The notes under the pieces: model-generated | Seen by the model: only the letters and a program-made list of their open reading frames with translations | Told to the model about the DNA's origin: nothing | Databases searched by the model: none | Position numbers and translations under genes: made by a program | NCBI GenBank assembly: GCA_041913045.1 | Contig: JAYSGB010000018.1 | Location: forward strand, 1 to 64,000 | Length of the DNA: 64,000 nt | Direction: 5' to 3' | From: CAMLOF01 sp041913045 | Lineage (GTDB): Bacteria > Pseudomonadota > Gammaproteobacteria > Burkholderiales > Burkholderiaceae_C | Shown: one piece after another, positions 7,845 through 16,734 of the stretch | How the letters are laid out: each line of letters opens with the position of its first letter | Numbering within the stretch: position 1 is the first letter of the stretch

Positions 7845-8423
7845 TCAGGCTGCAGTCGACGAGCTGACGAGGCTCGGTGCAAGTTCTGCACGAAGACGCC
7901 GTGCCGCCTTGGGCTCAAAGGTATGAAGATGCGTCAATACCTCACGGGCCTTGTCTGTTTCACCGCAGTGCGCGTGCAATCGCGCCAGTTGCTCCCAGCC
8001 ATGTGGGCTGAACGGCTGCCTGGCAGTGTTCTCGCGAAAAGCCTGAGCAGCCTCTTGAACACACCCCTGACGGCTCAACGCAAGACCCAACCCATACCAG
8101 GCAAGGTCAAGTCGTTCGTTCAGGCCAAGCGCCTGCCTGAAGGCGTCCTCGGCCTCGACAGCATCCCCGGATCGCTCCAGCAGATAGCCCAGGTTGTACC
8201 AGGCACCTGCGCTTGGCTGGAGCAATACAGCGCGGCGCTGCAGAGCCACAGCCTGGGCATGCTCACCGCGGCTTCCTGCCAGAAATGCAAGCGAACCCAA
8301 AGCCTGCGGATCATCTGGCTTGAGTTGCAACAGCTGCTCGAAACAGCGCTGCGCTTGCTTTTGGGCACCCAGCATCAACGCCAAGCGTGCGCGCAGCCGC
8401 CACCAAGCTGCGAGAAAACCCAT
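7845..8423 (-). CDS. Tetratricopeptide repeat protein (module A)
   Basis: 192 residues made of about four to five TPR units, visible as repeats around FEQLLQLKPDDPQALGSLAFLAG, LQRRAVLLQPSAGAWYNLGYLLER, AFRQALGLNERLDLAWYGLGLALS and the HGWEQLARLHAHCG unit. There is no signal peptide, although the first residues MGFLAAWWRLRARLALML could act as a weak membrane or amphipathic anchor. ATG 8423 shares one base with the receiver stop codon (TGATG), so translation is coupled; a GTG three bases upstream is the alternative start. TPR proteins are protein-protein adaptors; position suggests it interacts with the kinase, receiver or transporter. Module B has no equivalent. Confidence 0.85.
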   Translation of the reverse strand: MGFLAAWWRLRARLALMLGAQKQAQRCFEQLLQLKPDDPQALGSLAFLAGSRGEHAQAVALQRRAVLLQPSAGAWYNLGYLLERSGDAVEAEDAFRQALGLNERLDLAWYGLGLALSRQGCVQEAAQAFRENTARQPFSPHGWEQLARLHAHCGETDKAREVLTHLHTFEPKAARRLRAELAPSLVSSSTAA

Positions 8424-8800
8424 CACGAGGTTTCCAGCAACAGCAATTCCCGCACTTTTTCCACCAGTTCTTTGGTGGAAAATGGTTTCGTCATGTAGGC
8501 ATTGGCACCCAGCTCCAATCCCTTGGCAACGTCTGTGTCACGCCCCCGCGCGGTCAGCATGAGAATGGGCGTACGGCCCACGTCCGCGCGGGCACGAACT
8601 TCCTGGCAAACGTCAAAACCGCTCATCTTGGGCATCATCACGTCCAGCAGCACCAAGGCTGGGCGGTGCTGGATGATTGAATCCAGCGCCTCCTGTCCGT
8701 CCCGCGCCAGCTTCACATCGTAGCCTTCCCGCTTCATCAGGAACTCCAGCGATATGAGGATGTTCGGTTCGTCATCCGCGATCAAGATGGTTGCACTCAT
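8423..8800 (-). CDS. Single-domain response regulator (module A)
   Basis: 125 residues, one CheY-like receiver and nothing else. Acidic pocket ILIADDEPN (Asp9/Asp10), phosphoacceptor Asp53 in LVLLDVMMP, the conserved LTARG (Thr switch) and Lys in YMTKPFS. Start at ATG 8800 with GGAG eight bases upstream; the ATG overlaps the kinase stop (ATGA), so it is coupled to the kinase. With no DNA-binding or enzymatic output domain it must signal by protein contact or pass phosphate on. Very similar to the receiver at 20384-20758, most positions being identical. An in-frame upstream extension of 33 codons overlies the kinase and is rejected. Confidence 0.95.
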   Translation of the reverse strand: MSATILIADDEPNILISLEFLMKREGYDVKLARDGQEALDSIIQHRPALVLLDVMMPKMSGFDVCQEVRARADVGRTPILMLTARGRDTDVAKGLELGANAYMTKPFSTKELVEKVRELLLLETS

Positions 8801-11550
8801 GTATTGACTCCTGGTGTTGGGGGAGGCTCCCCGGCAGCGGTCAGCACAGGCAGCAGAAAGCCAAAGCAGGCTCCCTGACCCGGCACCGAACGCAACCACA
8901 TGCGCCCCCCGAAATGCTCCACGATCTGGCGGCTGATGGGCAAACCCAGACCGGTGCCCTGTGGTCTGTCCAAACCGTCGCCGCCTTGGCGGAACTTCTC
9001 AAAAACCTGACGCTGTAATTCCGGCGCCACTCCTGGCCCATTGTCCTCCACTTCGACCGTGACGCCGTGCGGCGCTGCCACCACCCGGACGTGAACCTCT
9101 CCGGTGTCGCGTGGAACGAACTTGGCTGCGTTCGACAACAAATTCAGCATGACTTGTGTGAGGCGGTCAGCGTCGGCCCGGACCATCACGGGCACATACG
9201 GGGCACTGACGCTCACCCGGATACCTCTTTCACGCAACATTTCGGCCGTGGTCTGCAACGACTGCCGGACCAGCGCGACGATGTCGAGTTCGGTGCTGCG
9301 CCAATCGGCATGCCCCGATTCGATCTTGGCCAGATCGAGCACCTGGTTGACCAGCCGCGTCAGGCGCTCGGTCTCGGAGACAACGATGTTCAGAAACTGC
9401 TCGCGCTGCTCGAGTGCCATCCCGGCATCATCCAGCATGAGTTCGGCCAAAGCCCGTATGGATGTCAACGGCGTACGCAGTTCGTGCGTGACCGAGGACA
9501 TGAAGTCGTCCTTCATGCGGTCCAGGCTTTGAAGCTGCTCGTTGGCGGCGCGCAGTTCTGCTGTCGCGCGCTCGAGGGAGCGAGACTTTTCCTCCAGTTC
9601 GCGGGAATGCAATCGAAGCCGGTTGGCTTCTTCCAGAATGCTGATCACGTCGCGAAATTCCAGCGGCTCCTCCTGCACAACGGAGGCAACCATCACCCGT
9701 GCTGATGCGCCGCCAATGGCACCAGCCAATTGAGTCTCAACAAACTGCACGAGTTCTGGCGTGCCCTTGAGCTGTTCGACTTCCAGGCCACGCTCTCGCG
9801 CATAGCCCTCCAGCATCTGTTGCACGCGATCCGCCCCCAAAAACCGGGCAGCCAGCGGCCGCAAGGCAGCAACGCTGGCCTGGCCACGCCAGAAGATGGG
9901 TGAGACGTTGCTGGTGCGCTCGAAAACATCAACGAACAAGACCGCCTGAGTGGCTTCACGTACGGACGGCCCGCGCCAGACCGAGACAAGCACATAAGCC
10001 CCGGTGTTGAAAAGCAGACTCCAAAAAAGCGAGTGCGTGAGGTGGTCCAGCCCGTCCAGGCCAAACAATTCCTCGGGCACCAGCAGACCTATGCCCCATG
10101 GCCCTTCCTGCAGGAATTCGACCCCGAACCAGCCCGTGCGGGCCAGCGACGGCAACAGCAAGGTGTAAACCCAGACGGCGAATCCCAACAGCAGGCCAAT
10201 GGTGGCGCCTTGACGGGTACCCCCCTTCCAATACAGCCCCCCCAACAGCGCGGGGCCAAACTGGGCCACCGCAGCAAAACTGATGAGTCCGATGCTCGCC
10301 AAGGCGTACAACTCCACTGCCAGGTGGTAGTAGAGGTAACCCAGCATCAGCAGCAGCAGAATGGCCAGCCGCCTGATCATCAGGAGCAGCCGGGTGAGGT
10401 CGGGCCCCTCCTTGTGCAGCCACTTCTGTGTGCGCAGCAGCACCGGCATGACCAGATCGTTGCAGACCATGGTGGACACCGCGATGCACTCAACGATCAC
10501 CATGCCTGTGGCCGCCGACAGCCCACCGACAAAGCCCAGCAAGGCCAAGGCGTCCTGCGAATACGCCAGGGGCAGCGAGAGCACGTAGGTTTCCGGGTCC
10601 ACCCAACTGCGGCCAAAGTCCAACAGCCCTGCAAACGCAATCGGCAACACGAACAGGTTGATGAGCAGCAGGTACAGAGGAAACATCCACGCTGCACGGC
10701 GCAGGTGGCCCTCGTCCACGTTCTCCACGACCATCATCTGGAACTGCCGGGGCAGCAGAATGACCGACAGCATTGCCAGCAAGGTGGTGCCAAACCATTC
10801 GGCGTAGGGGAACGGGTCGCCCTGCCCCATGGTAAGCAGCGGTGCGAGTTCTGGCGCGGCCCGGACACGGCCGAAAATATCTTCCACCCCGTCGAACACC
10901 ACATAGGTGACGAAAACGCCAATGGCCAGAAACGCCACCAGCTTGACCAGTGACTCCAGCGCAATGGCCACCACCATGCCCTCGTGCCGTTCAGCGGCAT
11001 CCAGCTGCCGTGTGCCGAACACCATGGTGAAGCCTGCCAACCCCAGCGCTAGGTAGAAGGTGCTCTCTTCCCACCACGCCCTGCTGGTGTCGAAGGGCTG
11101 GCCGAGCGGCGTGGTCAGCACTGAGTAACTCAAGGCAATGGCCTTGAGCTGCAAGGCGATGTAAGGCACGATGCCCACCACCGTGACCAGCGTGACTGCA
11201 CCGGCCAGCACAGGGCTCTTGCCGTAACGGCTGGAGATGAAGTCGGCAATGGAGGTGATGCGGTACGTCTTGGCAATGCGGATCATCTTTCGCACCACCA
11301 GCCAGGCCAGGATCATCGCCAGCGTGGGGCCCAGGTAGATGGGCAGGAACCACATGCCTGCGCCCGCCGCTCGCCCAACGCTGCCGAAATACGTCCACGC
11401 GGTGCAGTAAACCGAGATGGACAGAACATAAACCCAGGCACTGCCAATGACCGAACGCCCTTGCGCCGCACGCCTGTCGCCCCAGTAAGCCACGGCGAAA
11501 AGAAGCAGCAGATAGGCAAATGCAACGGTGATGACCAGCGACTGAGACAC
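8797..11550 (-). CDS. Symporter-histidine kinase fusion, CrbS/CbrA-like (module A)
   Basis: 917 residues. About 1-510 is an SSS-family membrane domain with 13 or so helices (RSVIGSAWVYVLSISVYCTAWTY, YGKSPVLAG). After a linker and a coiled coil comes a HisKA domain with phosphoacceptor His689 in VTHELRTPLTSIRALAELM, then an HATPase domain with N-box LLSNAAKFVP, G1 VEDNGPGV and G2 GTGLGLPISR. No fused receiver; the receiver is the next gene, overlapping by 4 bases. Such kinases (CrbS, MxtR, CbrA) govern use of acetate or nitrogen/carbon sources. GTG start without a clear ribosome binding site. Strong paralogue at 20755-23514. Confidence 0.93.
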   Translation of the reverse strand: MSQSLVITVAFAYLLLLFAVAYWGDRRAAQGRSVIGSAWVYVLSISVYCTAWTYFGSVGRAAGAGMWFLPIYLGPTLAMILAWLVVRKMIRIAKTYRITSIADFISSRYGKSPVLAGAVTLVTVVGIVPYIALQLKAIALSYSVLTTPLGQPFDTSRAWWEESTFYLALGLAGFTMVFGTRQLDAAERHEGMVVAIALESLVKLVAFLAIGVFVTYVVFDGVEDIFGRVRAAPELAPLLTMGQGDPFPYAEWFGTTLLAMLSVILLPRQFQMMVVENVDEGHLRRAAWMFPLYLLLINLFVLPIAFAGLLDFGRSWVDPETYVLSLPLAYSQDALALLGFVGGLSAATGMVIVECIAVSTMVCNDLVMPVLLRTQKWLHKEGPDLTRLLLMIRRLAILLLLMLGYLYYHLAVELYALASIGLISFAAVAQFGPALLGGLYWKGGTRQGATIGLLLGFAVWVYTLLLPSLARTGWFGVEFLQEGPWGIGLLVPEELFGLDGLDHLTHSLFWSLLFNTGAYVLVSVWRGPSVREATQAVLFVDVFERTSNVSPIFWRGQASVAALRPLAARFLGADRVQQMLEGYARERGLEVEQLKGTPELVQFVETQLAGAIGGASARVMVASVVQEEPLEFRDVISILEEANRLRLHSRELEEKSRSLERATAELRAANEQLQSLDRMKDDFMSSVTHELRTPLTSIRALAELMLDDAGMALEQREQFLNIVVSETERLTRLVNQVLDLAKIESGHADWRSTELDIVALVRQSLQTTAEMLRERGIRVSVSAPYVPVMVRADADRLTQVMLNLLSNAAKFVPRDTGEVHVRVVAAPHGVTVEVEDNGPGVAPELQRQVFEKFRQGGDGLDRPQGTGLGLPISRQIVEHFGGRMWLRSVPGQGACFGFLLPVLTAAGEPPPTPGVNT

Positions 11551-11588
11551 GGGCTAACGGAACAGTGGGTGAAGAAAGTTCAGATCCG

Positions 11589-11825
11589 TCAGTCGGCTTG
11601 ACGCTCTAGCTGCCAGGCGAGCACGCCGATCAGTAACGCCCATATGGCAAAAAGTGCCAGGTAAGAAAGCGGAATGTTCAGCCAATAGACGTCGCGGTCC
11701 CACAGCTCCAGCAAGGGGAAGTTGAAAAGCAGCACACCCGCAAAAAACAGCGCCACCAGGCGTTGAGAGACCAGCTTTCTTTTCACGACCTCGTCCTTGC
11801 GTGCACCGGCAATTCGGCGCTTCAT
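11589..11825 (-). CDS. Small two-helix membrane protein, first gene of module A
   Basis: 78 residues if ATG 11825 is used; 65 if translation starts at GTG 11786, which has AAGGA seven bases upstream and so looks the better start. Two membrane helices (VALFFAGVLLFNFPLLELW and the IPLSYLALFAIWALLIGVLAW segment) joined by a short loop with WDRDVYWLN. I do not recognise the family. It ends 38 bases before the symporter-kinase and runs the same way, so it probably leads the operon. Its layout is like small subunits of SSS transporters, so it may pair with the kinase membrane domain; that is inference. Confidence 0.7.
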   Translation of the reverse strand: MKRRIAGARKDEVVKRKLVSQRLVALFFAGVLLFNFPLLELWDRDVYWLNIPLSYLALFAIWALLIGVLAWQLERQAD

Positions 11826-11878
11826 TCTATGGCCAGTACCCGCTCGCCGACAGGGGTAGACACCCTGCAGACTGCGTG

Positions 11879-11916
11879 AGAAAAAACAGAAAGGGCCAAC
11901 AAAGGCCCCTTCTGTC
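11879..11916 (-). terminator. Intrinsic terminator after ppsA
   Basis: Minus-strand stem ACAGAAGGGGCC/GGCCCTTTCTGT with a six-base loop is followed by TTTTTT. It lies 25 bases after the ppsA stop and separates ppsA from module A, which therefore needs its own promoter in the short space near 11826-11880. Confidence 0.88.
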
Positions 11917-11939
11917 AGTGTGTCAGCGGTTGCCGCACA

Positions 11940-14330
11940 TCACTTGGCCAGTTTCTGCCAGGTGTCCACCACGGAATCGGGGTTCAGTGAGATGGAGCTG
12001 ATGCCCTCGTCCTTGAGCCACTGGGCAAAGTCGGGGTGGTCGCTGGGGCCCTGGCCGCAGATGCCGATGTACTTGCCCTGCGCGCGGCAGGCTTTGATGG
12101 CCTGACTGATGAGCGCCGTGACAGCCGGGTCGCGCTCGTCGAAGTCGTGGGCCAGCAGCTCCAGACCGGAGTCACGGTCCAGACCCAGGGTGAGCTGCGT
12201 CAGGTCGTTGGAGCCAATCGAGAAGCCGTCGAAAAACTGCAGGTACTGTTCGGCCAGGATGGCGTTGCTGGGGATCTCGCACATCATGATGAGCTTGAGA
12301 TCGTTCGCGCCACGCTTGAGGCCGAACTTGGCCAGCAGGTCCACCACGCGCTCTGCCTGCTTGAGGGTGCGCACGAAGGGCACCATCACCTGCACGTTGG
12401 TCAGGCCCATGTCCTCGCGCACGCGCTTGAGCGCCTCGCACTCCATGGCAAAGGCTTCGCCGAAGTCGTCGCTGATGTAGCGCGCGGCACCACGGAAACC
12501 CAGCATGGGGTTTTCCTCGTCCGGCTCGTAGCGGCTGCCACCCACCAGCTTGCGGTATTCGTTGCTCTTGAAGTCGGACAGACGCACGATGACTGGCTTG
12601 GGCCAGAAGGCGGCGGCAATGGTGGCCACGCCTTCGGCCACTTTGTCCACGTAGAAGGCACGCGGGCTGGCATGGCCACGGGCCACGGACTCAACGGCCT
12701 TCTTCAGGTCGGCGTCCACCTGGGGGTAGTCCAGGATGGCCTTGGGGTGCACACCGATGTTGTTGTTGATGATGAATTCCAGACGCGCTAGGCCGACGCC
12801 GCCGTTGGGGATCTGTGCGAAGTCGAAGGCGAGCTGCGGGTTGCCCACGTTCATCATGATCTTCACGTCCAACTCGGGCATGGCGCCGCGCTTGACTTCG
12901 GTGACCTCGGTTTCCAGCAGGCCGTCGTAGATGTTGCCGGTGTCGCCCTCGGCACAGCTCACTGTGACGAGCGTGCCGTCCTTGAGTGTGTCGGTAGCGT
13001 TGCCGCAGCCCACCACGGCAGGGATGCCCAGTTCACGCGCGATGATGGCCGCGTGGCAGGTACGCCCGCCACGGTTGGTGACGATGGCGCTGGCGCGCTT
13101 CATCACGGGCTCCCAGTTGGGGTCGGTCATGTCGGTGACGAGCACGTCGCCGGGCTGGACCTTGTCCATCTCGGAGATGTTGTGCACCAGGCGCACCGGG
13201 CCGGTGCCCACCTTCTGGCCAATCGCCCGGCCAGAAGCCAGCACCGTTCCCTTGCCCTTGAGCTTGTAGCGCATTTCCACCTGGCCTGCCGCCTGGCTCT
13301 TCACCGTCTCGGGGCGGGCCTGCAGGATGTAAAGCTGGCCGTCGTTGCCGTCCTTGCCCCATTCAATGTCCATCGGGCGGCCGTAGTGCTGTTCGATCAC
13401 GACAGCGTACTTGGCCAGTTCACGCACGTCGGCGTCGGTCAGGCTGTAGCGGTTGCGCTGCTCCACGGGCACGTCAATGGTTTTGACGAGCTTTTTGGTG
13501 GCAGCTTTTTCCTCGGGCGTGCTGAAAACCATCTGGATCAGCTTGGAGCCCAAGTTGCGACGGATGAGTGCCTGTTTGCCCGCCTTGAGCATGGGCTTGT
13601 GCACGTAGAACTCGTCAGGGTTCACAGCGCCCTGCACCACCGTTTCGCCCAGGCCGTAGCTGGAGGTGATGAAAACGACATCTTCAAAGCCGCTTTCGGT
13701 GTCGATGGTGAACATCACGCCAGCGGCGCCCAGGTCGGAGCGCACCATGCGCTGGATACCGGCAGACAGGGCCACTTCAGAGTGGGTGAAGCCCTTATGC
13801 ACGCGGTAGCTGATGGCGCGGTCGTTGTAGAGGCTGGCAAAGACTTCCTTGATCTTGTGCAGGACTTCCTCGATGCCGTGCACGTTCAGGAAGGTTTCCT
13901 GCTGACCGGCGAAGGAGGCGTCGGGAAGATCTTCAGCCGTGGCGGAGGAACGCACGGCGTAGGTTGCGGTGGTGCTGTCGCCGTTGAGGGTGGCGTAGCC
14001 GTCGCGGATGGCCTGCTCCAGATCGGCCGGGAAAGGCTGGGCTTCGACCATGGCGCGGATCTCGGCGCCGACTTCGGCCAGGGCACGCACGTCTTCGGTG
14101 TCCAGCGCGGCCAGTTTGGCGTGGATGCGCTCATCAAGGCCGTCGGCCTTGAGGAATTCGCGGAAAGCATGCGCTGTGGTAGCAAAGCCCGTGGGCACCC
14201 GCACGCCTTGCGGCAGTTGCGAGATCATCTCGCCGAGGCTGGCGTTCTTGCCGCCGACGGCTTCGACGTCGCTCATTCTGAGTTGTTCGAAGGGCACGAC
14301 CAGGGCGGTCGGGCTGAACAGTTGGGACAT
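11940..14330 (-). CDS. ppsA: Phosphoenolpyruvate synthase
   Basis: 796 residues, the usual length. The enzyme turns pyruvate, ATP and water into PEP, AMP and phosphate for gluconeogenesis. Domains in order: ATP-grasp-like nucleotide-binding domain (VGGKNASLGEM near residue 26), swivelling phosphohistidine domain with the catalytic His426 in GGRTCHAAIIARELGIPAVVG, and PEP/pyruvate-binding barrel ending with GSNDLTQLTLGLDRDS and GICGQGPSDHPDFA, which holds the catalytic Cys. It is divergent from ppsR, whose product controls it by phosphorylation. The 138-base gap between them carries both promoters. Gene neighbours on both sides are organic-acid transport and sensing modules. Confidence 0.98.
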   Translation of the reverse strand: MSQLFSPTALVVPFEQLRMSDVEAVGGKNASLGEMISQLPQGVRVPTGFATTAHAFREFLKADGLDERIHAKLAALDTEDVRALAEVGAEIRAMVEAQPFPADLEQAIRDGYATLNGDSTTATYAVRSSATAEDLPDASFAGQQETFLNVHGIEEVLHKIKEVFASLYNDRAISYRVHKGFTHSEVALSAGIQRMVRSDLGAAGVMFTIDTESGFEDVVFITSSYGLGETVVQGAVNPDEFYVHKPMLKAGKQALIRRNLGSKLIQMVFSTPEEKAATKKLVKTIDVPVEQRNRYSLTDADVRELAKYAVVIEQHYGRPMDIEWGKDGNDGQLYILQARPETVKSQAAGQVEMRYKLKGKGTVLASGRAIGQKVGTGPVRLVHNISEMDKVQPGDVLVTDMTDPNWEPVMKRASAIVTNRGGRTCHAAIIARELGIPAVVGCGNATDTLKDGTLVTVSCAEGDTGNIYDGLLETEVTEVKRGAMPELDVKIMMNVGNPQLAFDFAQIPNGGVGLARLEFIINNNIGVHPKAILDYPQVDADLKKAVESVARGHASPRAFYVDKVAEGVATIAAAFWPKPVIVRLSDFKSNEYRKLVGGSRYEPDEENPMLGFRGAARYISDDFGEAFAMECEALKRVREDMGLTNVQVMVPFVRTLKQAERVVDLLAKFGLKRGANDLKLIMMCEIPSNAILAEQYLQFFDGFSIGSNDLTQLTLGLDRDSGLELLAHDFDERDPAVTALISQAIKACRAQGKYIGICGQGPSDHPDFAQWLKDEGISSISLNPDSVVDTWQKLAK

Positions 14331-14468
14331 GGTAGGACTCCTAAGTTAAAAAACCGGGAGCCACCCCGCCACCACCACCCCGATCGTTGTTGTGTTCTGG
14401 GAGGTGCCGGAAGCCAGGCGACAAATCTGGATAATGGGCGTGATTGTAGGTCCTTGGCTCCCAACACC

Positions 14469-15278
14469 ATGCCCCACCGCACCGCCTTCTTCATTTCCGA
14501 TGGCACCGGCATCACCGCCGAAACGTTTGCCAAGGCCATCCTGGCGCAGTTCGAGATCAACCCCAAGCGCGTGCGCCTGCCCTTCGTGGACGACGCCGAC
14601 AAAGCCTTCCAGGCGGTACGCCAGATCAACCATGCCGCCGAGGTGGACGGCGTGCGCCCGCTGGTCTTCACCACCGTGGTGAACATGGAAGTGCTGGCGG
14701 TGCTGCGGGCAGAGTGCAAGGGCATGCTGATTGACATGTTCGGCACGTTCATTTCCCCGCTGGAGCACGAACTGGGCATAAAGTCCAACCACCGTGTGGG
14801 GCGCTTTTCAGACGTTTCCAAGAGCCAGGAGTACCACGACCGGATCGAGGCCATCAACTTTGCGCTGGAACACGACGACGGTCAGACGAACAACAATCTA
14901 GAGTCGTCAGATGTGATTCTGGTTGGGGTGAGCCGCAGCGGCAAGACGCCGACATCGCTCTACCTGGCCATGCAGTTCGGGCTGAAGGCGTCGAACTACC
15001 CGCTGATTCCGGACGACTTTGAACGCCGGCAGCTGCCCCCGCCGCTGGTTCCTTTCAAGAAGAAGCTGTTTGGGTTGACCATCCAGCCAGAGCGGTTGAG
15101 CGAGATCCGCAACGAACGCCGCCCGAATTCGCGCTACGCCAGCCTGCAGAATTGCCGGTACGAGGTGTCGGAGGCCGAGGCCATGATGCGCCGCGCGGGC
15201 ATACGCACACTGTCCACCACGACCAAGTCGATCGAAGAGATCGCCACCATCATCCGCCAGGAACTGAACCTGGAGTGA
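14469..15278 (+). CDS. ppsR: PEP synthase regulatory protein (kinase/pyrophosphorylase)
   Basis: 269 residues starting MPHRTAFFISDGTGITAETFAKAIL, the signature of the DUF299 family. P-loop-like GVSRSGKT at residues 153-160 and KLFGLTIQPERLSEIRNERRP near 200 are family motifs. The protein uses ADP to phosphorylate the active-site region of PEP synthase (off) and removes the phosphate by pyrophosphorolysis (on). It is divergently transcribed from ppsA. A much longer open frame extends upstream antisense through ppsA, but DUF299 similarity begins exactly at ATG 14469, so that start is chosen. Confidence 0.96.
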   Translation: MPHRTAFFISDGTGITAETFAKAILAQFEINPKRVRLPFVDDADKAFQAVRQINHAAEVDGVRPLVFTTVVNMEVLAVLRAECKGMLIDMFGTFISPLEHELGIKSNHRVGRFSDVSKSQEYHDRIEAINFALEHDDGQTNNNLESSDVILVGVSRSGKTPTSLYLAMQFGLKASNYPLIPDDFERRQLPPPLVPFKKKLFGLTIQPERLSEIRNERRPNSRYASLQNCRYEVSEAEAMMRRAGIRTLSTTTKSIEEIATIIRQELNLE

Positions 15279-15279
15279 G

Positions 15280-16167
15280 TCACATCGCGCCCGGACGGGC
15301 GTGAACTGGGGAGCGATAGAAGTGCAGGATGCGCTGCACGTAGTTCTGCGTTTCAGCGTAGGGGGGCACGCCGCCATGCTTTTCCACGGCGCCCTCGCCA
15401 GCGTTGTAGGCGGCGGAGGCCAGCGCCACGTTGCCATTGAAACGTTCCAGCAACCAGCGCAGGTAGGCCAGGCCGCCACGCACATTCTGCTCGGGGTCGA
15501 AAGCGTTGCGAACACCAAAACGCGCTGCCGTGTCGGGAATGAGCTGCATCAGCCCCTGTGCATTTTTTGGTGATACGGCTGAAGGATCGAGGTTCGACTC
15601 TGCCCGCGCAATGGCGAGAGCAAGGCGGTAGTCCACGTCAAACCTAGGCGCCAGGCGGCGTATCAACTGCGCGTGGCGTTGCTTGTCGCGGGGCAAAGTG
15701 AGCATGTAGCGTTCCACCACTTCCTGCGGAACGACAGGCTCCACTGCTGGTTCGCTGCGAGCCAGTTCGAAGGCCACCAACCGCCCCGTCAGCAGGCACT
15801 CGGGCCAGACATCCACTGGGCGCTGACCTTCAAGCAAGGCGACGGCTCTTTCGTGGCCGCGCTGGGCAGCCATGCCCAGCAGCGAAAGCCCTTCCAGTCG
15901 GCCAGGCTCGTCAGCACGTTCAAGAAACAGCTTGCCCAGCCGGTACTGGGCCTCGACGCTGCCAAAGCGGGCTGCCGCACAATAACGCTCAGCCGCCAGC
16001 ACGGGATTGCGGCGTTTCTGGGCGTCGTAACCCTCTTCCAGCCAGCGGGACAGCTTGGGTGGTTCATCACTCCATTCGGGCGGGCCGTCGTCAGGCATGG
16101 ACGTGGCCATGGCGGCGGCGCAGGCCAGCACACCAAGAAACCCGAATCCAAGCCTGTGCAGTCTCAT
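15280..16167 (-). CDS. Lytic transglycosylase, SLT family
   Basis: 295 residues with an N-terminal signal peptide (MRLHRLGFGFLGVLACAAAMATS), a Sel1/TPR-like helical region (EAQYRLGKLFLERADEPG) and a C-terminal SLT/goose-lysozyme-like domain. The catalytic Glu is in AIARAESNLDPSAVSPKNAQGLMQL, followed by ARFGVRNAFDPEQNVRGGLAYLRWLLERF and ASAAYNAGEGAV, all classic SLT motifs. It cleaves peptidoglycan in the periplasm. ATG 16167 overlaps the stop of the upstream membrane protein gene (ATGA). The gene converges with ppsR, whose stop is one base away. Distinct from large Slt70 proteins by its short N-domain. Confidence 0.92.
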   Translation of the reverse strand: MRLHRLGFGFLGVLACAAAMATSMPDDGPPEWSDEPPKLSRWLEEGYDAQKRRNPVLAAERYCAAARFGSVEAQYRLGKLFLERADEPGRLEGLSLLGMAAQRGHERAVALLEGQRPVDVWPECLLTGRLVAFELARSEPAVEPVVPQEVVERYMLTLPRDKQRHAQLIRRLAPRFDVDYRLALAIARAESNLDPSAVSPKNAQGLMQLIPDTAARFGVRNAFDPEQNVRGGLAYLRWLLERFNGNVALASAAYNAGEGAVEKHGGVPPYAETQNYVQRILHFYRSPVHARPGAM

Positions 16168-16535
16168 GTCTTTTGCGCCTTTTTCTTGCCGAGATCGAGA
16201 CCGTGGGCATGCCGACTGAGGGCAAAGTTGCAGAAGATCTTCATCCACAGGGTGACACCAGCCACGGCAATCCAGTCTTCACGGGCAATGGCCTGGAACC
16301 CCAGAACCGCGACCAGCACACCGATCAGCACCACGGCGCCGATCAAGTTGATCGCCATTTCATAGGGAGCGTACCGCTCAGGGTTGGCTGGAGGCAGCCC
16401 CTTCTTGAGAGCCACCTCGGAAAAATCACGCTTGACAAGAATGCGCCAAGCACGCCGCGCCCAGAAAAACGACACAGGAAAAAGGGCCAGCAAAAAGACC
16501 CAATCCAGTATGGCAATACTTACACCCCAGTTCAT
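16164..16535 (-). CDS. Small integral membrane protein, unknown
   Basis: 123 residues with three hydrophobic segments: about 6-28 (ILDWVFLLALFPVSFFWARR), 60-80 (MAINLIGAVVLIGVLVAVLGF) and 88-104, ending in a Lys-rich tail GKKKAQKT. I do not recognise the family. It is translationally coupled to the lytic transglycosylase (ATGA overlap), which suggests an envelope role. The start at ATG 16535 follows a short A/T-rich leader without a strong ribosome binding site; longer in-frame extensions have no membrane protein character and overlie the regulatory gap. Confidence 0.72.
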   Translation of the reverse strand: MNWGVSIAILDWVFLLALFPVSFFWARRAWRILVKRDFSEVALKKGLPPANPERYAPYEMAINLIGAVVLIGVLVAVLGFQAIAREDWIAVAGVTLWMKIFCNFALSRHAHGLDLGKKKAQKT

Positions 16536-16592
16536 CTTGAATAACTCGCTTTCATGATCCAACTTGGATTCTCTGCCAAAGTCAGGGGATTG

Positions 16593-16614
16593 TCCAAGGT
16601 GGAGCCCCCTTGGA
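16593..16614. promoter_or_regulatory. Palindrome in the divergent gap before the DUF294 gene
   Basis: Perfect inverted repeat TCCAAGG-N8-CCTTGGA in the 199-base gap between the small membrane protein (minus) and the CBS/DUF294 gene (plus). It could be an operator or a hairpin in either leader. The rest of the gap shows AT-rich stretches (GAATAATTTT at about 16619) but no promoter I can assign with confidence. Confidence 0.35.
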
Positions 16615-16734
16615 TGAAGAGAATAATTTTGCCGGGCAACTTGCCGTCTAAGTTGACCGTTCTTGACCCCGCGCAAGGTTGCACGCGCAGGCGTGTGTAG
16701 GATGCCCGGTATCGTCCAACAGCAGGCCATCCAC

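Noticed and set aside
8801..8899. N-terminal extension MVAFGA... of receiver A, also seen before receiver B
   Set aside because: It appears in both paralogues only because it lies over the conserved end of the kinase gene in another frame. Receivers start at the ATG that overlaps the kinase stop, with GGAG upstream.
13053..14468. Long N-terminal extension of ppsR, antisense to ppsA
   Set aside because: The frame is open only because of GC bias; DUF299 similarity starts exactly at ATG 14469 and the extension mirrors ppsA codons.
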